From IMG/VR virus record IMGVR_UViG_3300042445_001604, positions 19,367-83,366 of that record: DNA of 64,000 nt; one strand, 5' to 3'. Positions 36,425-43,917 of this stretch are shown one piece after another (position 1 is the first letter of the stretch; every line of letters starts with the position of its first letter). The position numbers and the translations under genes were made by a program. This DNA is from a virus. The notes under the pieces were generated by a model. It was not told the origin of the DNA. It made no database searches and saw only the letters and a program-made list of their open reading frames with translations.

Positions 36425-36518
36425 TTCGTTTCCTTTCTCGTGGCGTAGTTACAGTATACCATTTGGCTACTGCGTTGTCAAGTAAGAAAGGGGCGAGATT
36501 TCTCTCGCCCCCGACTTG

Positions 36519-36614
36519 TTAGTCATTCCAAGCGTGGCCCGGAAACGCTTGCTTCATTTCGCGTTCCCAGCAAGGGAAGCACTTTCCCTCGTCGTTGTGT
36601 TCGCAGTTCGTCAT
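36519..36614 (-). CDS. Microprotein, 31 aa, Cys-containing
   Basis: MTNCEHNDEGKCFPCWERE has a CxxC-type cluster (C4, C12, C15) that may bind metal. Own promoter (TTGACA, 17, TAGACT) and AAAGGACACGC leader. Confidence 0.6.
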   Translation of the reverse strand: MTNCEHNDEGKCFPCWEREMKQAFPGHAWND

Positions 36615-36699
36615 TGCGTGTCCTTTCGTTGTGGTGTACCACCAGTCTACTACATACCTACGACATTGTCAAGTACCGACGGCGCACCCGCGCTGGGGG

Positions 36700-36718
36700 A
36701 AAGTATATGTTTTTTGAG
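36700..36718 (+). repeat. 19-bp intergenic element, copy 12
   Basis: AAAGTATATGTTTTTTGAG, just beyond the terminator of the ncRNA unit. Confidence 0.85.
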
Positions 36719-36727
36719 TACGGCGCG

Positions 36728-36893
36728 AAAAAAGAAACGCGAGAGATTTTTCTCCCGCGTTCCGATTTGTCAAGTTTAGGGTGAGCATTTGTTTCGAGCA
36801 GACGCACATACTCAGGTGCGGAGAGCCGTCTGTTATGTTGCTAAACTGTTCGGCTCTCTTACAGTTTAGGGTGGTAGCCCACACTTTGGCTAC
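36728..36893 (-). ncRNA. Putative structured ncRNA with H-type pseudoknot
   Basis: A complete transcription unit without a convincing ORF. Promoter at 36900-36928. The predicted 166-nt transcript starts with hairpin 36874-36893 (GTAGCC/GGCTAC). A pseudoknot follows: CTAAACTGT (36841-36849) pairs with ACAGTTTAG (36861-36869), and GAGAGCCG (36821-36828) pairs with CGGCTCTC (36851-36858), so the two perfect stems interleave. A small stem (CGCAC 36803-36807 / GTGCG 36816-36820) and a terminator hairpin with T-run (36728-36760) complete it. CCCTAAAC occurs twice. No known ncRNA family recognised. Confidence 0.7.
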
Positions 36894-36899
36894 ATCTAA

Positions 36900-36928
36900 A
36901 TACTAGCACACGGCAATCCAAATGTCAA
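36900..36928 (-). promoter_or_regulatory. Promoter of the putative ncRNA
   Basis: TTGACA, 17 bases, TAGTAT. It starts transcription about at the base of the first hairpin. Confidence 0.8.
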
Positions 36929-36929
36929 G

Positions 36930-37217
36930 TTAGGACATTGGTGGTGTCGTCGTCAAGTCGTAGTTTCGGAAACGGACTTCGTGCGCGAACAACATCACTT
37001 CGGGATTTACGGTGGAGATAGTCGCAATCTCAACTATGTCGCCCTGAACCATATGCTTCACGACTTCCCGTGACAACGCTCGTGCTGGCGCGACAAAAAA
37101 CTTCCGCCCCTTTTCGTCCGCCATAAAGAATGAACCGACGAACCCAATGGTCATTGGATTTCGTAGCACTCGCCCCGCGAGTATGCTGGTCTTTTGGTCT
37201 GCTGAGTATTTTGCCAT
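36930..37217 (-). CDS. Hypothetical protein, 95 aa, leaderless
   Basis: Beta-rich (small barrel-like pattern: TIGFVGSFFMADEKGRKFFV, MVQGDIVEIATIST, EVMLFAHEVRFRNYDL). Could be an OB/Sm-like fold but no family is assigned. ATG 37217 lies six bases after TACCGT with TTGACA 17 bases further upstream and no ribosome site. Confidence 0.7.
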   Translation of the reverse strand: MAKYSADQKTSILAGRVLRNPMTIGFVGSFFMADEKGRKFFVAPARALSREVVKHMVQGDIVEIATISTVNPEVMLFAHEVRFRNYDLTTTPPMS

Positions 37218-37252
37218 ACCCCGACGGTACAACATCACCCGCGCATTGTCAA
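37218..37252 (-). promoter_or_regulatory. Leaderless promoter of 36930 gene
   Basis: TTGACA, 17 bases, TACCGT, six bases, ATG. Confidence 0.75.
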
Positions 37253-37263
37253 GCCCCGCGTTA

Positions 37264-37282
37264 CTCAAAAAAACTATACTTT
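37264..37282 (-). repeat. 19-bp intergenic element, copy 13
   Basis: Reads AAAGTATAGTTTTTTTGAG on the minus strand. Confidence 0.8.
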
Positions 37283-37336
37283 TGATTTCCCGGCCAAAAA
37301 AGAAACGGGGGACTTTCGCCCCCCGCCCTTTCCTTT

Positions 37337-37552
37337 TTACTCGTCGATTTCGATACCGTTAGCGACGGCGATTTCGTTGAGCCACGCGAGCGCGTCCTGC
37401 CGAGCGCGAAGTCCTCGTCCGAAGTCCTCGCCCGTAAGACGCTTGACGACCGAGAGTGCGGGTTCACGGGTGAGCGTCATACGCGACGTGTCCCACGTCT
37501 TGATTTCGATTTTGAGTGCTTGGCGCATTAGCACCAATTGGATTTCGTTCAT
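37337..37552 (-). CDS. Hypothetical protein, 71 aa
   Basis: Mostly helical. Start set by GAAAGGAAGTGAA before ATG 37552. Own promoter (TTGACA, 17, TATACT). Not recognised. Confidence 0.7.
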   Translation of the reverse strand: MNEIQLVLMRQALKIEIKTWDTSRMTLTREPALSVVKRLTGEDFGRGLRARQDALAWLNEIAVANGIEIDE

Positions 37553-37663
37553 TTCACTTCCTTTCGTCGTGGTGTCTTGCTTTGTAGTTTCAGTATACAC
37601 CCCACCACCGACATTGTCAAGTCCTGACGAAAAAATCTTTTCTGACATAATCCCAAAAATCCA

Positions 37664-37682
37664 AAAGTATACCTTTTTTGAG
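37664..37682 (+). repeat. 19-bp intergenic element, copy 14
   Basis: AAAGTATACCTTTTTTGAG. Confidence 0.85.
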
Positions 37683-37744
37683 CAACTGCCGACCGCGCAC
37701 GGGAAACCCGCCCGCGCTCTCGCGTGGGCGGGCGACCGCGCCGA

Positions 37745-37978
37745 TTAGGAGAGAGCGTCTGCTCGCTCGTGGAAAATCTCGGAGTGTGCGTCCATTGACT
37801 TCTTGATAATGGCGTCCACCGTGGCGATAACCGTCTGGACTTCGTCCTCGGAGAGCGTACGGTACTGGGCGGTGAACAGCGCGTTCATCATAGCCGACCG
37901 CGCGTCCGAAGCGCCGAAACCGTGCCCGAGAGCGTACATCATATTCCCGTGGCGGATAGTGTTGTCGAGAGTGTTCAT
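37745..37978 (-). CDS. Hypothetical helical protein, 77 aa
   Basis: Contains RTLSEDEVQTVIATVDAIIK. Own promoter (TTGACA, 17, TAAGAT), AAAGGACACAAA leader. Not recognised. Confidence 0.7.
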   Translation of the reverse strand: MNTLDNTIRHGNMMYALGHGFGASDARSAMMNALFTAQYRTLSEDEVQTVIATVDAIIKKSMDAHSEIFHERADALS

Positions 37979-38089
37979 TTTGTGTCCTTTGTTTGTGGTG
38001 ACTTGATACTCTCATCTTACCGGGCACCTACGACATTGTCAAGTCCATAGCCAAAAGAAAAAGCGGGGACATTTCTGCCCCCGCTAGTC

Positions 38090-38416
38090 CTAGCCCGCGT
38101 AGTTCACGCCGTAGTGCGCGTGGACGGCGTCGGGGAAACGGTTGTCCCGTAGGTACTGCTGACCGTCCGTCGTGAGCGTCACGTCAAGATACTGACCGCA
38201 ATCGCACGCCGTCGGGGAGTCGGACTCGATTTCTCCGAAGTGGTCGGAGTGAGCGTAAGCACCGCTCTCGTGTTCCGCCGTGAACGACGGGTACTCGAAG
38301 TGGAGTCCGTTTTCGGTGGCGTACTCGCGAGCGCATTTCTCGCACGCGATGGCGATGAAGTCGCCCGCCCCGTCACCGATTACCCACGGTTCCGTGATGA
38401 AAAGAATGTTGTCCAT
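38090..38416 (-). CDS. Zinc-binding hypothetical protein, 108 aa
   Basis: CEKCAREYA near residue 28 and CDCGQYLDV near 77 form two metal-binding pairs; His-rich acidic middle. Start at 38416 chosen by AAAGGGGAACAG. The in-frame extension to 38971 crosses another gene's region and is not real. Own promoter (TTGCGC, 17, TAAAGT). Confidence 0.7.
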   Translation of the reverse strand: MDNILFITEPWVIGDGAGDFIAIACEKCAREYATENGLHFEYPSFTAEHESGAYAHSDHFGEIESDSPTACDCGQYLDVTLTTDGQQYLRDNRFPDAVHAHYGVNYAG

Positions 38417-38543
38417 TCTGTTCCCCTTTTCTTTGTAGTTATCAAGTCCAGCAATTGCTGGTAGTAACCACTTTACACTAGTTCGACCAAAAGCGCAATA
38501 CCAAAAATTCTCGGGCGTGTCACCCGCGCACCTACCGCGCACA

Positions 38544-38562
38544 AAAGTACACCTTTTTTGAG
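38544..38562 (+). repeat. 19-bp intergenic element, copy 15
   Basis: AAAGTACACCTTTTTTGAG. Confidence 0.85.
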
Positions 38563-38615
38563 CGCACCGCGATAGGCGGGCGGGGCTTGCGCCCGCACCC
38601 GCCCGACCGCCCGCG

Positions 38616-38792
38616 TTAGCGGGTGACGGTCGCGCTGTCCAGCAATCGGCGAACAATCGCTTCAGCGGTGTCGCCGTCCGTTGCCCAGACGTCAACCCAG
38701 CCGAAACGGAAAAAGCGCAATGACGACATAGCGTCAATCTGCGCGATAGTGTTGTTCGACCAGATGACATATTCGGGAATGGTGTTGTCCAT
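38616..38792 (-). CDS. Small protein, 58 aa, paralogue of 29062
   Basis: Shares the FFRF-W-VWAT-DTA core with the rightward gene at 29062 and the same length. Own promoter (TTGACA, 17, TATACT), AAAGGACACAAA leader. Function unknown; the duplication on opposite strands suggests a modular cassette. Confidence 0.7.
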   Translation of the reverse strand: MDNTIPEYVIWSNNTIAQIDAMSSLRFFRFGWVDVWATDGDTAEAIVRRLLDSATVTR

Positions 38793-38918
38793 TTTGTGTC
38801 CTTTGTTTGTGGTGACTTGCTTACAGTATGAGTATACCGCGTGTGTTTGTGTTTGTCAAGTTGTGGGGAGAGAGTGCGGGCGGGGAGATTATTCTCACCC
38901 GCCCGCGTAGCCACCACG

Positions 38919-39134
38919 CTACATCTTGATTGCGTAGACCTTCGTCTGACGCGCGTACCGAATAAGCGCAACCTTTACGCCTAGTTCGATTGAGTCCGAC
39001 TTGTTCGTCGCTTGTCCGTGTCCTGCCAGACCTTGTACGATAAAGTCCTTGTCCTCGTCCCAAGCCTTCTGAACTTCTGCTTGTGACTTGTAGTCGCGCC
39101 CGTAGGCGGGGACTAGATTTATTGTCGTGAACAT
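38919..39134 (-). CDS. Hypothetical protein, 71 aa
   Basis: Contains YKSQAEVQKAWDEDKDFIVQ, a pattern seen in small phage proteins of unknown role. Own promoter (TTGACA, 17, TAGACT). Confidence 0.65.
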   Translation of the reverse strand: MFTTINLVPAYGRDYKSQAEVQKAWDEDKDFIVQGLAGHGQATNKSDSIELGVKVALIRYARQTKVYAIKM

Positions 39135-39209
39135 TATGTTCCCTTCGTCGTGTGGTGTTTGGTATTTAGTTGTAGGTACAGTCTAGCGCATACTGCTCGA
39201 CTTGTCAAG

Positions 39210-39356
39210 TCAAGCGGGGAGTAAGTCCTCGAACGGGACGACCGCAAAATACGACTTGTCCCAATAGACCAGAGCCGTACCTGCGCTCGCGTCCTCAACT
39301 ACTTCTCCTACTGCCGTGAACGGGACGAGTCCCGTGTCGCCTATGTAGATGACCAT
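39210..39356 (-). CDS. Small protein, 48 aa
   Basis: Beta-rich, ending YFAVVPFEDLLPA. Own promoter (TTGACT, 17, TAGAGT), GAAGGGAAACAC leader. Not recognised. Confidence 0.65.
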   Translation of the reverse strand: MVIYIGDTGLVPFTAVGEVVEDASAGTALVYWDKSYFAVVPFEDLLPA

Positions 39357-39466
39357 TGTGTTTCCCTTCGTCGTGTGGTGTGACTTGCTACTGCCACTCT
39401 ACTCTGACCGCAATCAAAAGTCAAGCGTCGCTGACGCGGGCGTGTCGTCACCGCGCACCGCGCTCG

Positions 39467-39485
39467 CTCAAAAAACCTATACTTT
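39467..39485 (-). repeat. 19-bp intergenic element, copy 16
   Basis: Reads AAAGTATAGGTTTTTTGAG on the minus strand. Confidence 0.85.
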
Positions 39486-39582
39486 TGGACGGCGCAAGAG
39501 AATCCCCCGCGCGGACAAAGGGGAAACAAAACCGCGCGGGGGAAGTTTGGGGAGAGGGGACTTTCGTCCCCCCTCGGACGGC

Positions 39583-39870
39583 TTACGCCGTGACGAGAAC
39601 CGTGAAGTTCGTCGTCTTGGCGAGCGCGTTGTAAAGGTCGGCGTCGGCGTCCTTGAGGTCGCTTGCGCTGACGGTGACGCGCGTGCGCTCGCTCACCTTG
39701 AGGACGGTGACGCCCGCGAGGGTCGCAACCGTGGCGTCGCCGAGAATCTGGCGGATACGCGCCTCGGCGTCCTTCTTGGCGTTCTCCGCGTCGCGGATAA
39801 CCGCCTTGGCGTCCTCGAAGTCCTTGAGGGCTTTTGCGCCCTCGAGGTCGAGGGAGATGGTGTTCGTCAT
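39583..39870 (-). CDS. Small protein resembling exonuclease tail module, copy 2
   Basis: 95 residues: helix AKAVIRDAENAKKDAEARIR, strand VTVLKVSERTRVTVSA, then DLKDADADLYNALAKTTNFT and VLVTA. Clear paralogue of 42101 and 28377. The order strand, LK-x-DLY helix, then strand recalls the C-terminal tail of YqaJ-type exonucleases. Own promoter (TTGACA, 17, TATACT), GAAAGGCAC leader. Confidence 0.75.
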   Translation of the reverse strand: MTNTISLDLEGAKALKDFEDAKAVIRDAENAKKDAEARIRQILGDATVATLAGVTVLKVSERTRVTVSASDLKDADADLYNALAKTTNFTVLVTA

Positions 39871-40037
39871 TGTGGTAGTGCCTTTCGTTTGAGGGAGAGC
39901 CAATCTCGCCCTGTGATATCAGTATACATACGACCACGGACATTGTCAAGTCGAAACGCAAAAAACTTTTTTTATTTTTGACTTGACTTTGTCCGAGGAC
40001 TATGATACACTTATGGAACAACGACGAAAGGGAAAAA

Positions 40038-40145
40038 ATGAATTGCTCAACCTGCGAGAAGTCGCTCGAAACCGAAAACCACGAGCCTTGCGCTAATCTC
40101 CGATTTGCGCTCGCCATTCTCCAAGTTCCACTCCCCCGACGATAA
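40038..40145 (+). CDS. Microprotein, 35 aa, isolated rightward gene
   Basis: MNCSTCEKSLETENHEPCAN holds a CxxC plus a third Cys. Own rightward promoter (TTGACT, 17 bases, TACACT at about 39981-40010) and GAAAGGG leader. The only rightward gene inside the 32.7-61.5 kb leftward region. Confidence 0.65.
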   Translation: MNCSTCEKSLETENHEPCANLRFALAILQVPLPRR

Positions 40146-40207
40146 GGACGGCGCGAGCGGGCGGGCTTCGGCTCGCTCGCTTTCCCGCGCCCGCGCTCGG
40201 CGCGACA

Positions 40208-40226
40208 AAAGTACACCTTTTTTGAG
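40208..40226 (+). repeat. 19-bp intergenic element, copy 17
   Basis: AAAGTACACCTTTTTTGAG. Confidence 0.85.
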
Positions 40227-40295
40227 CGAGTGCCCGCGCCCGCGAGCGGAAACGCGAAACGCCCGCACCTTTCGGCACGGGCGTCGCGTCGTCGG

Positions 40296-40481
40296 CTACT
40301 GAACGAACCAAGTCCCGACTTTGTTGCCATTCTCGTCCCGCGTCGTCCCGCCGATAATCGTCGAGCCGGGCGTGATGGAGAAATTGGCGACGGACTCCGC
40401 GACGCGCCGAATGGCGTCCGCGAGGTCGTGCTCGTCTTTCATTGCGTCATTCCCGAGGGAGATGGTGAGTTCGAACTTCAT
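40296..40481 (-). CDS. Hypothetical protein, 61 aa
   Basis: Starts MKFELTISLGNDAMKDEHDL, then a helix DAIRRVAESV and a beta hairpin ending WFVQ. Own promoter (TTGTGT, 17, TACAAT). Common small actinophage type of unknown role. Confidence 0.7.
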   Translation of the reverse strand: MKFELTISLGNDAMKDEHDLADAIRRVAESVANFSITPGSTIIGGTTRDENGNKVGTWFVQ

Positions 40482-40570
40482 TGTCTTACCTTTCGTCGTT
40501 GTGGTGTGTTGCTGTCTAACCATTGTAACACAGAGCGCGGACAAACACAAGTCTGCCCGCGCTCGGTGTG

Positions 40571-40768
40571 TCAAACGTCAGTCGAGTAGTCGAAAGACTG
40601 TTCGTGCGCTACGCCACAGTAGATACATTCCTCAACCGACGCGAGAGCGAATCCGCGCGGAAAGTATGTGTGAAGTGCGACCTGCGGGAAATAGTCATTC
40701 TCGTCCTCGGCGCACGCGCTAAAGATGAATTCCATTTCGTCTTGGTGAAGTGGCTCGTTGTTGTCCAT
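40571..40768 (-). CDS. Small acidic protein with CxxC, 65 aa
   Basis: CIYCGVAHEQS near the C-terminus; acidic N-terminus. Own promoter (TTGCGA, 17, TAGAGT). Possibly metal-binding. Confidence 0.65.
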   Translation of the reverse strand: MDNNEPLHQDEMEFIFSACAEDENDYFPQVALHTYFPRGFALASVEECIYCGVAHEQSFDYSTDV

Positions 40769-40873
40769 TGTGTTGCCTTTCGTCGTTGTGGTGTAGTACC
40801 ACTCTACCAGGGACTACCGACATTCGCAAGTCTGCCGAGCGTCGGCGCGTCGCCCCGCGCCCGCCAGCGGGCG

Positions 40874-40892
40874 AAAGTATACCTTTTTTGAG
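40874..40892 (+). repeat. 19-bp intergenic element, copy 18
   Basis: AAAGTATACCTTTTTTGAG. Confidence 0.85.
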
Positions 40893-40962
40893 CGGGTGTC
40901 GGCGCGTGGCGGGCGACGGCGCGAGAAACGCGAGCGCGAGTTTCCCCGCGCCCGCGCGTCCC

Positions 40963-41379
40963 CTATTCCGCGTCCTCGTTGTTCGCGTCGAGCGTGAAAG
41001 TGAATACTCCCGTGCCCGTCGGCTCGTCGTGCGACCACCGCACGGCAGTCAGCGCAGTCCCGTCGAAACGGTATTCGATACGGTATTCCCCGTTGATAGT
41101 CATAGCCGAGTGAATATCCCGCGCCGATACCGACGCCCAGCCCGCGCGTCGTTGCCAGCCCATTCCCGTACCGTCAATACGGATAGTCGTCGCGTCGTCC
41201 GCGCCGATTACCGCGAGCCACGGCTTGTAGGCGTTCTCGATGAAGTCGTCCCACGCCGTGTCGTAGCACCCGAAACACTCCGTGCCGTCTGACGGGCGAA
41301 ACTCGCCAGTTTCCTCGTCGTAAATTTCACACTCGCACTCTGTGGTGAGTGTGACTGTGGTGAGCGTTGTTTCAGTCAT
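40963..41379 (-). CDS. Hypothetical protein, 138 aa
   Basis: Early Cys/Glu-rich segment (TECECEIYDEETGEF, CFGCYDTAWDDFIEN) and a beta-rich C-terminus. Start at 41379 after AAAGGAAAGACAG. Own promoter (TTGCGC, 17, TATACT) overlapping the end of the 41433 gene. Confidence 0.7.
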   Translation of the reverse strand: MTETTLTTVTLTTECECEIYDEETGEFRPSDGTECFGCYDTAWDDFIENAYKPWLAVIGADDATTIRIDGTGMGWQRRAGWASVSARDIHSAMTINGEYRIEYRFDGTALTAVRWSHDEPTGTGVFTFTLDANNEDAE

Positions 41380-41432
41380 TCTGTCTTTCCTTTCGTCGTG
41401 TGGTGGTGCGTTGTCTTGCCAGTATAGCACAA

Positions 41433-41642
41433 TTACTTTCCGAGCGCAAGTCGCGCGTCCAATTTTGTTTCGATTAGTTTCAGCGTGAGAGCGTCCGCGC
41501 GTCCAGCGTCCGCGTAGGCGTATCCGCGTGAAGTGTCGTGCGCTTGGTGGATTACCGCACGATAAGTCCCGCCGACCTTGCCGAGATAGCGAACAACATA
41601 GTCCGCGCCCCTGTATGAGATAGTGACTTTGTGGTGTTTCAT
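41433..41642 (-). CDS. Hypothetical protein, 69 aa
   Basis: Beta-type N-terminus KVTISYRGADYVVRYLGKVG, then a helix. Weak -35, TACAAT -10. Not recognised. Confidence 0.65.
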   Translation of the reverse strand: MKHHKVTISYRGADYVVRYLGKVGGTYRAVIHQAHDTSRGYAYADAGRADALTLKLIETKLDARLALGK

Positions 41643-41742
41643 TGTCTTTCCTTTCGTTGTGTCTTGCGTGTATCTCCATTGTAGCGACGACCACGGACAC
41701 GAAACTAAATTGCCCGCGCGTCGTCCCGCGCGTCCCGCGCCA

Positions 41743-41761
41743 CTCAAAAAACCTATACTTT
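41743..41761 (-). repeat. 19-bp intergenic element, copy 19
   Basis: Reads AAAGTATAGGTTTTTTGAG on the minus strand. Confidence 0.85.
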
Positions 41762-41814
41762 CACCGCGCACGGCAGAAGCCCCACCCTTTCGGGTGAGGC
41801 GACCGCGCGAGGCG

Positions 41815-41994
41815 TTAGACCAGCGTCTGTGGCGCGACCGAGAAGTTCTCGATAAGGAATTCGTAGGCGCGAGCGCGACCCTCTGACCACTCTGCCATTA
41901 CGACCATACCGAGTTCCGCGTACCGCGCGGATTTGGTGCGGTTATCCTCTGCCATTTCTTTCAGAAGTGATAGGGGTACGGAGACCATTTCCAT
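41815..41994 (-). CDS. Hypothetical helical protein, 59 aa
   Basis: Start MEMVSVPLSLLKEMAEDNRT with AAAGGATACACA upstream. Own promoter (TTGACA, 17, TAGACT). Resembles small helical phage proteins; role unknown. Confidence 0.65.
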   Translation of the reverse strand: MEMVSVPLSLLKEMAEDNRTKSARYAELGMVVMAEWSEGRARAYEFLIENFSVAPQTLV

Positions 41995-42100
41995 TGTGTA
42001 TCCTTTCGTCGTGGTGTCGTTCATAAGTTCAGTCTAGCGCATTGTCCGCGCGTTGTCAAGTTGGGGAGAGAGGGCGCGTTTCCGCGCCCCCTCTGACCGC

Positions 42101-42394
42101 TTACGCGGTGACGAGGACGGTGAAGTCCGTGACCTTTGCGAGGCGGTTGTAGAGTGCTTCGTCCGCTTCTTTGACCGCGCTGGCGGTAATCGAAACGCGT
42201 GTCCGTGCGCTTACGCGAACGGCGGTGATGCCCGCAATCGTGCCAGCGGTAGCCGTGCCGAGAGCCTCGCGGATAACTGCTTCCGCTTCGGTCTTGACTG
42301 CTTCCGCTTCGCGGATAACGCGCTTCGCTTCCTCGAAGCGGTGGAGTGCGCTGACCGCTTCTAGGTCGAACGCGACGGTGGTCGTGGTGTCCAT
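42101..42394 (-). CDS. Small protein resembling exonuclease tail module, copy 3
   Basis: 97 residues. Closest relative of 39583: AKRVIREAEAVKTEAEAVIR helix, RVSARTRVSITA strand, KEADEALYNRLAKVTDFT, VLVTA end. Even the leader (GAGATTGGCTCTCCCTCAAC) before both starts is conserved, indicating duplication of the whole cassette. Own promoter (TTGACA, 17, TAAACT). Confidence 0.75.
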   Translation of the reverse strand: MDTTTTVAFDLEAVSALHRFEEAKRVIREAEAVKTEAEAVIREALGTATAGTIAGITAVRVSARTRVSITASAVKEADEALYNRLAKVTDFTVLVTA

Positions 42395-42560
42395 TCTGTA
42401 TTTCCTTTCGTTGAGGGAGAGCCAATCTCGCCCTATGTCATTGAGTTTAGCGTATGTCGTTTTGTTTGTCAAGTCCATTCGCAAACTTTCTTTATTGAGT
42501 TATGTCGAAAGTCTATCCGCGACCACGGACACGAAACTCGACCGCGCACGGCGACGGCGA

Positions 42561-42579
42561 AAAGTATACCTTTTTTGAG
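42561..42579 (+). repeat. 19-bp intergenic element, copy 20
   Basis: AAAGTATACCTTTTTTGAG. Confidence 0.85.
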
Positions 42580-42642
42580 CGACCGCACGGCGCGGAAAAC
42601 GACGAACGCCCTGCCCTTTCGAGCAGAGCGTCCGCGCGTTGG

Positions 42643-42993
42643 TTAGGAGAGCGGTGCGCCAGCGTAGAGCAAGTCCGCGACCAATTCCGCGACCTGCTCG
42701 TCAGTCAGACCGAGAGTTTCGCCGTCGTCGTCCGCGCCACCCGTGATGATAGCGTTTCCGACGATTACATCTACCGCGCCGAACGCCGATACGAATAACC
42801 GAGTTGCGAGAACATTCGGCGCAAGTCCGTCGAGTTTCCCTTCCTCGTTTACCCAGAGCGTCAGACCGCTCGGAAGCGATACCGCTTCAATCATTCCGCC
42901 GACCGCACGAGAGAGCGTCGCGTATGACACAAACTCGTCCGTGTCCTGCTCGACCTCGACAGTGCTGTCGGTGGTCAGTACTACTGCTTTCAC
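42643..42993 (-). CDS. Hypothetical protein, 116 aa, GTG start
   Basis: Beta-rich N-terminus (KAVVLTTDSTVEVEQ) resembling phage DUF3846-type proteins, acidic C-terminus with EQVAELVADLLY. GTG 42993 follows GAAAGGAAACAAA; no ATG fits. Own promoter (TTGACA, 17, TATACT). Family guess is tentative. Confidence 0.7.
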   Translation of the reverse strand: MKAVVLTTDSTVEVEQDTDEFVSYATLSRAVGGMIEAVSLPSGLTLWVNEEGKLDGLAPNVLATRLFVSAFGAVDVIVGNAIITGGADDDGETLGLTDEQVAELVADLLYAGAPLS

Positions 42994-43095
42994 TTTGTTT
43001 CCTTTCGTCGTGTGTTTGTCCTGCCCTATCAGTATAGCGACTATCTCGCCACTTGTCAAGTCTGACCGCACGATAGTTTTGCGGGCGCGTCGCCA

Positions 43096-43114
43096 CTCAA
43101 AAAACCTATACTTT
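43096..43114 (-). repeat. 19-bp intergenic element, copy 21
   Basis: Reads AAAGTATAGGTTTTTTGAG on the minus strand. Confidence 0.85.
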
Positions 43115-43163
43115 CGAGCGACGAAAAAAGGACGGGCGCTTTCGCGCCCGCCCCCGTCACCCG

Positions 43164-43301
43164 TTAGAGAAACTCAATCGGGTCGCGGTCCTCGAAAATA
43201 TCTTCGAGTTCCGAGAGCGAAAACCCGTCAGAGTTTTCCCAGAAGTCCGAGAGTGCTTCGCGGATACGGTCGCCCTGCTCGTCGGTCGTGTGCTTGTCCA
43301 T
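43164..43301 (-). CDS. Acidic microprotein, 45 aa
   Basis: MDKHTTDEQGDRIREALSDF, then ELEDIFEDRDP. Own promoter (TTGACA, 17, TAAGGT), AAAGGAC leader. Not recognised. Confidence 0.65.
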   Translation of the reverse strand: MDKHTTDEQGDRIREALSDFWENSDGFSLSELEDIFEDRDPIEFL

Positions 43302-43343
43302 TGTGTCACCGTCCTTTCGTCGTGTCGTGGTGTACTACCCACC

Positions 43344-43616
43344 TTACACTATGACGGTCGGTCTGTCAAGTTCACCCGTCAAGTGGTCGAGTTCGGTCAT
43401 CACCACGCCAGCACGGGCGAGTATCTGCCCGACGGTCACACCTAACGCGCTCGCCACCCGTTCGAGTAGTTCGCTGGACATTTCCTTTTTTCCGTGCTCG
43501 ACGTTGTTCAGGTGTCCGACGGCAACGTGAGCGAGCGACGCCACCGTTACTCCGTAGAGTTGTTGCTCGGTTCGCATTTCGCGTATCGTGTACCCGACGG
43601 CTTCTCTCATCAGCAT
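43344..43616 (-). CDS. XRE-family DNA-binding protein
   Basis: 90 residues with a full HTH_3 domain: REMRTEQQLYGVTVASLA, the recognition region VAVGHLNNVEHGKKEMSSEL, and LERVASALGVTVGQIL. Last gene of a four-gene operon starting at 44467. ATG 43616 or 43610; no strong ribosome site, probably coupled to the upstream stop five bases before. A candidate immunity or early repressor, though no integrase is seen here. Confidence 0.75.
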   Translation of the reverse strand: MLMREAVGYTIREMRTEQQLYGVTVASLAHVAVGHLNNVEHGKKEMSSELLERVASALGVTVGQILARAGVVMTELDHLTGELDRPTVIV

Positions 43617-43620
43617 ACGG

Positions 43621-43917
43621 TTACAATACCACGCGGTCGAGTGCGTCGTCGAAGAAGTCCTCGGCGAGTCCTGAGAAGGCGCTCGCCGTTGTGCTGAAAG
43701 AGTAGACGGCTCGGTCGGTCGAGTCGAGTACGCACTTGGCGAGTACCGCGCTTCGCGCAATCGCGTCGGGCAGACTGGCGTACCATTCGTCCCACGCGTT
43801 CACCACGCCGTCGTCCCACGCCAAACGGTAGCCGTTCTCACCGTCGTCGAGTTCGGTAATCGTCACCCGCGCGTCGTCCACGGGGAAGTCAATCAGAAGT
43901 TGCTCGTCGTATCCCAT
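43621..43917 (-). CDS. Hypothetical protein, 98 aa
   Basis: Acidic, aromatic-rich (YRLAWDDGVVNAWDEWYASL). Start overlaps the previous stop (TAATG). Operon member with the XRE protein. Confidence 0.7.
   Translation of the reverse strand: MGYDEQLLIDFPVDDARVTITELDDGENGYRLAWDDGVVNAWDEWYASLPDAIARSAVLAKCVLDSTDRAVYSFSTTASAFSGLAEDFFDDALDRVVL

Noticed and set aside
36669-36884. 71-residue leftward ORF over the putative ncRNA
   Set aside because: No ribosome site, and it reads through the terminator and into the 19-bp element, so it is unlikely to be translated.
38090-38971. 293-residue leftward ORF
   Set aside because: Only the last 108 residues follow a ribosome site and promoter. The extension crosses the 38616 gene and an intergenic element.
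43344-43616. Lysogeny module
   Set aside because: The XRE protein alone is insufficient; no integrase, excisionase or divergent cro-like gene is visible in this window.
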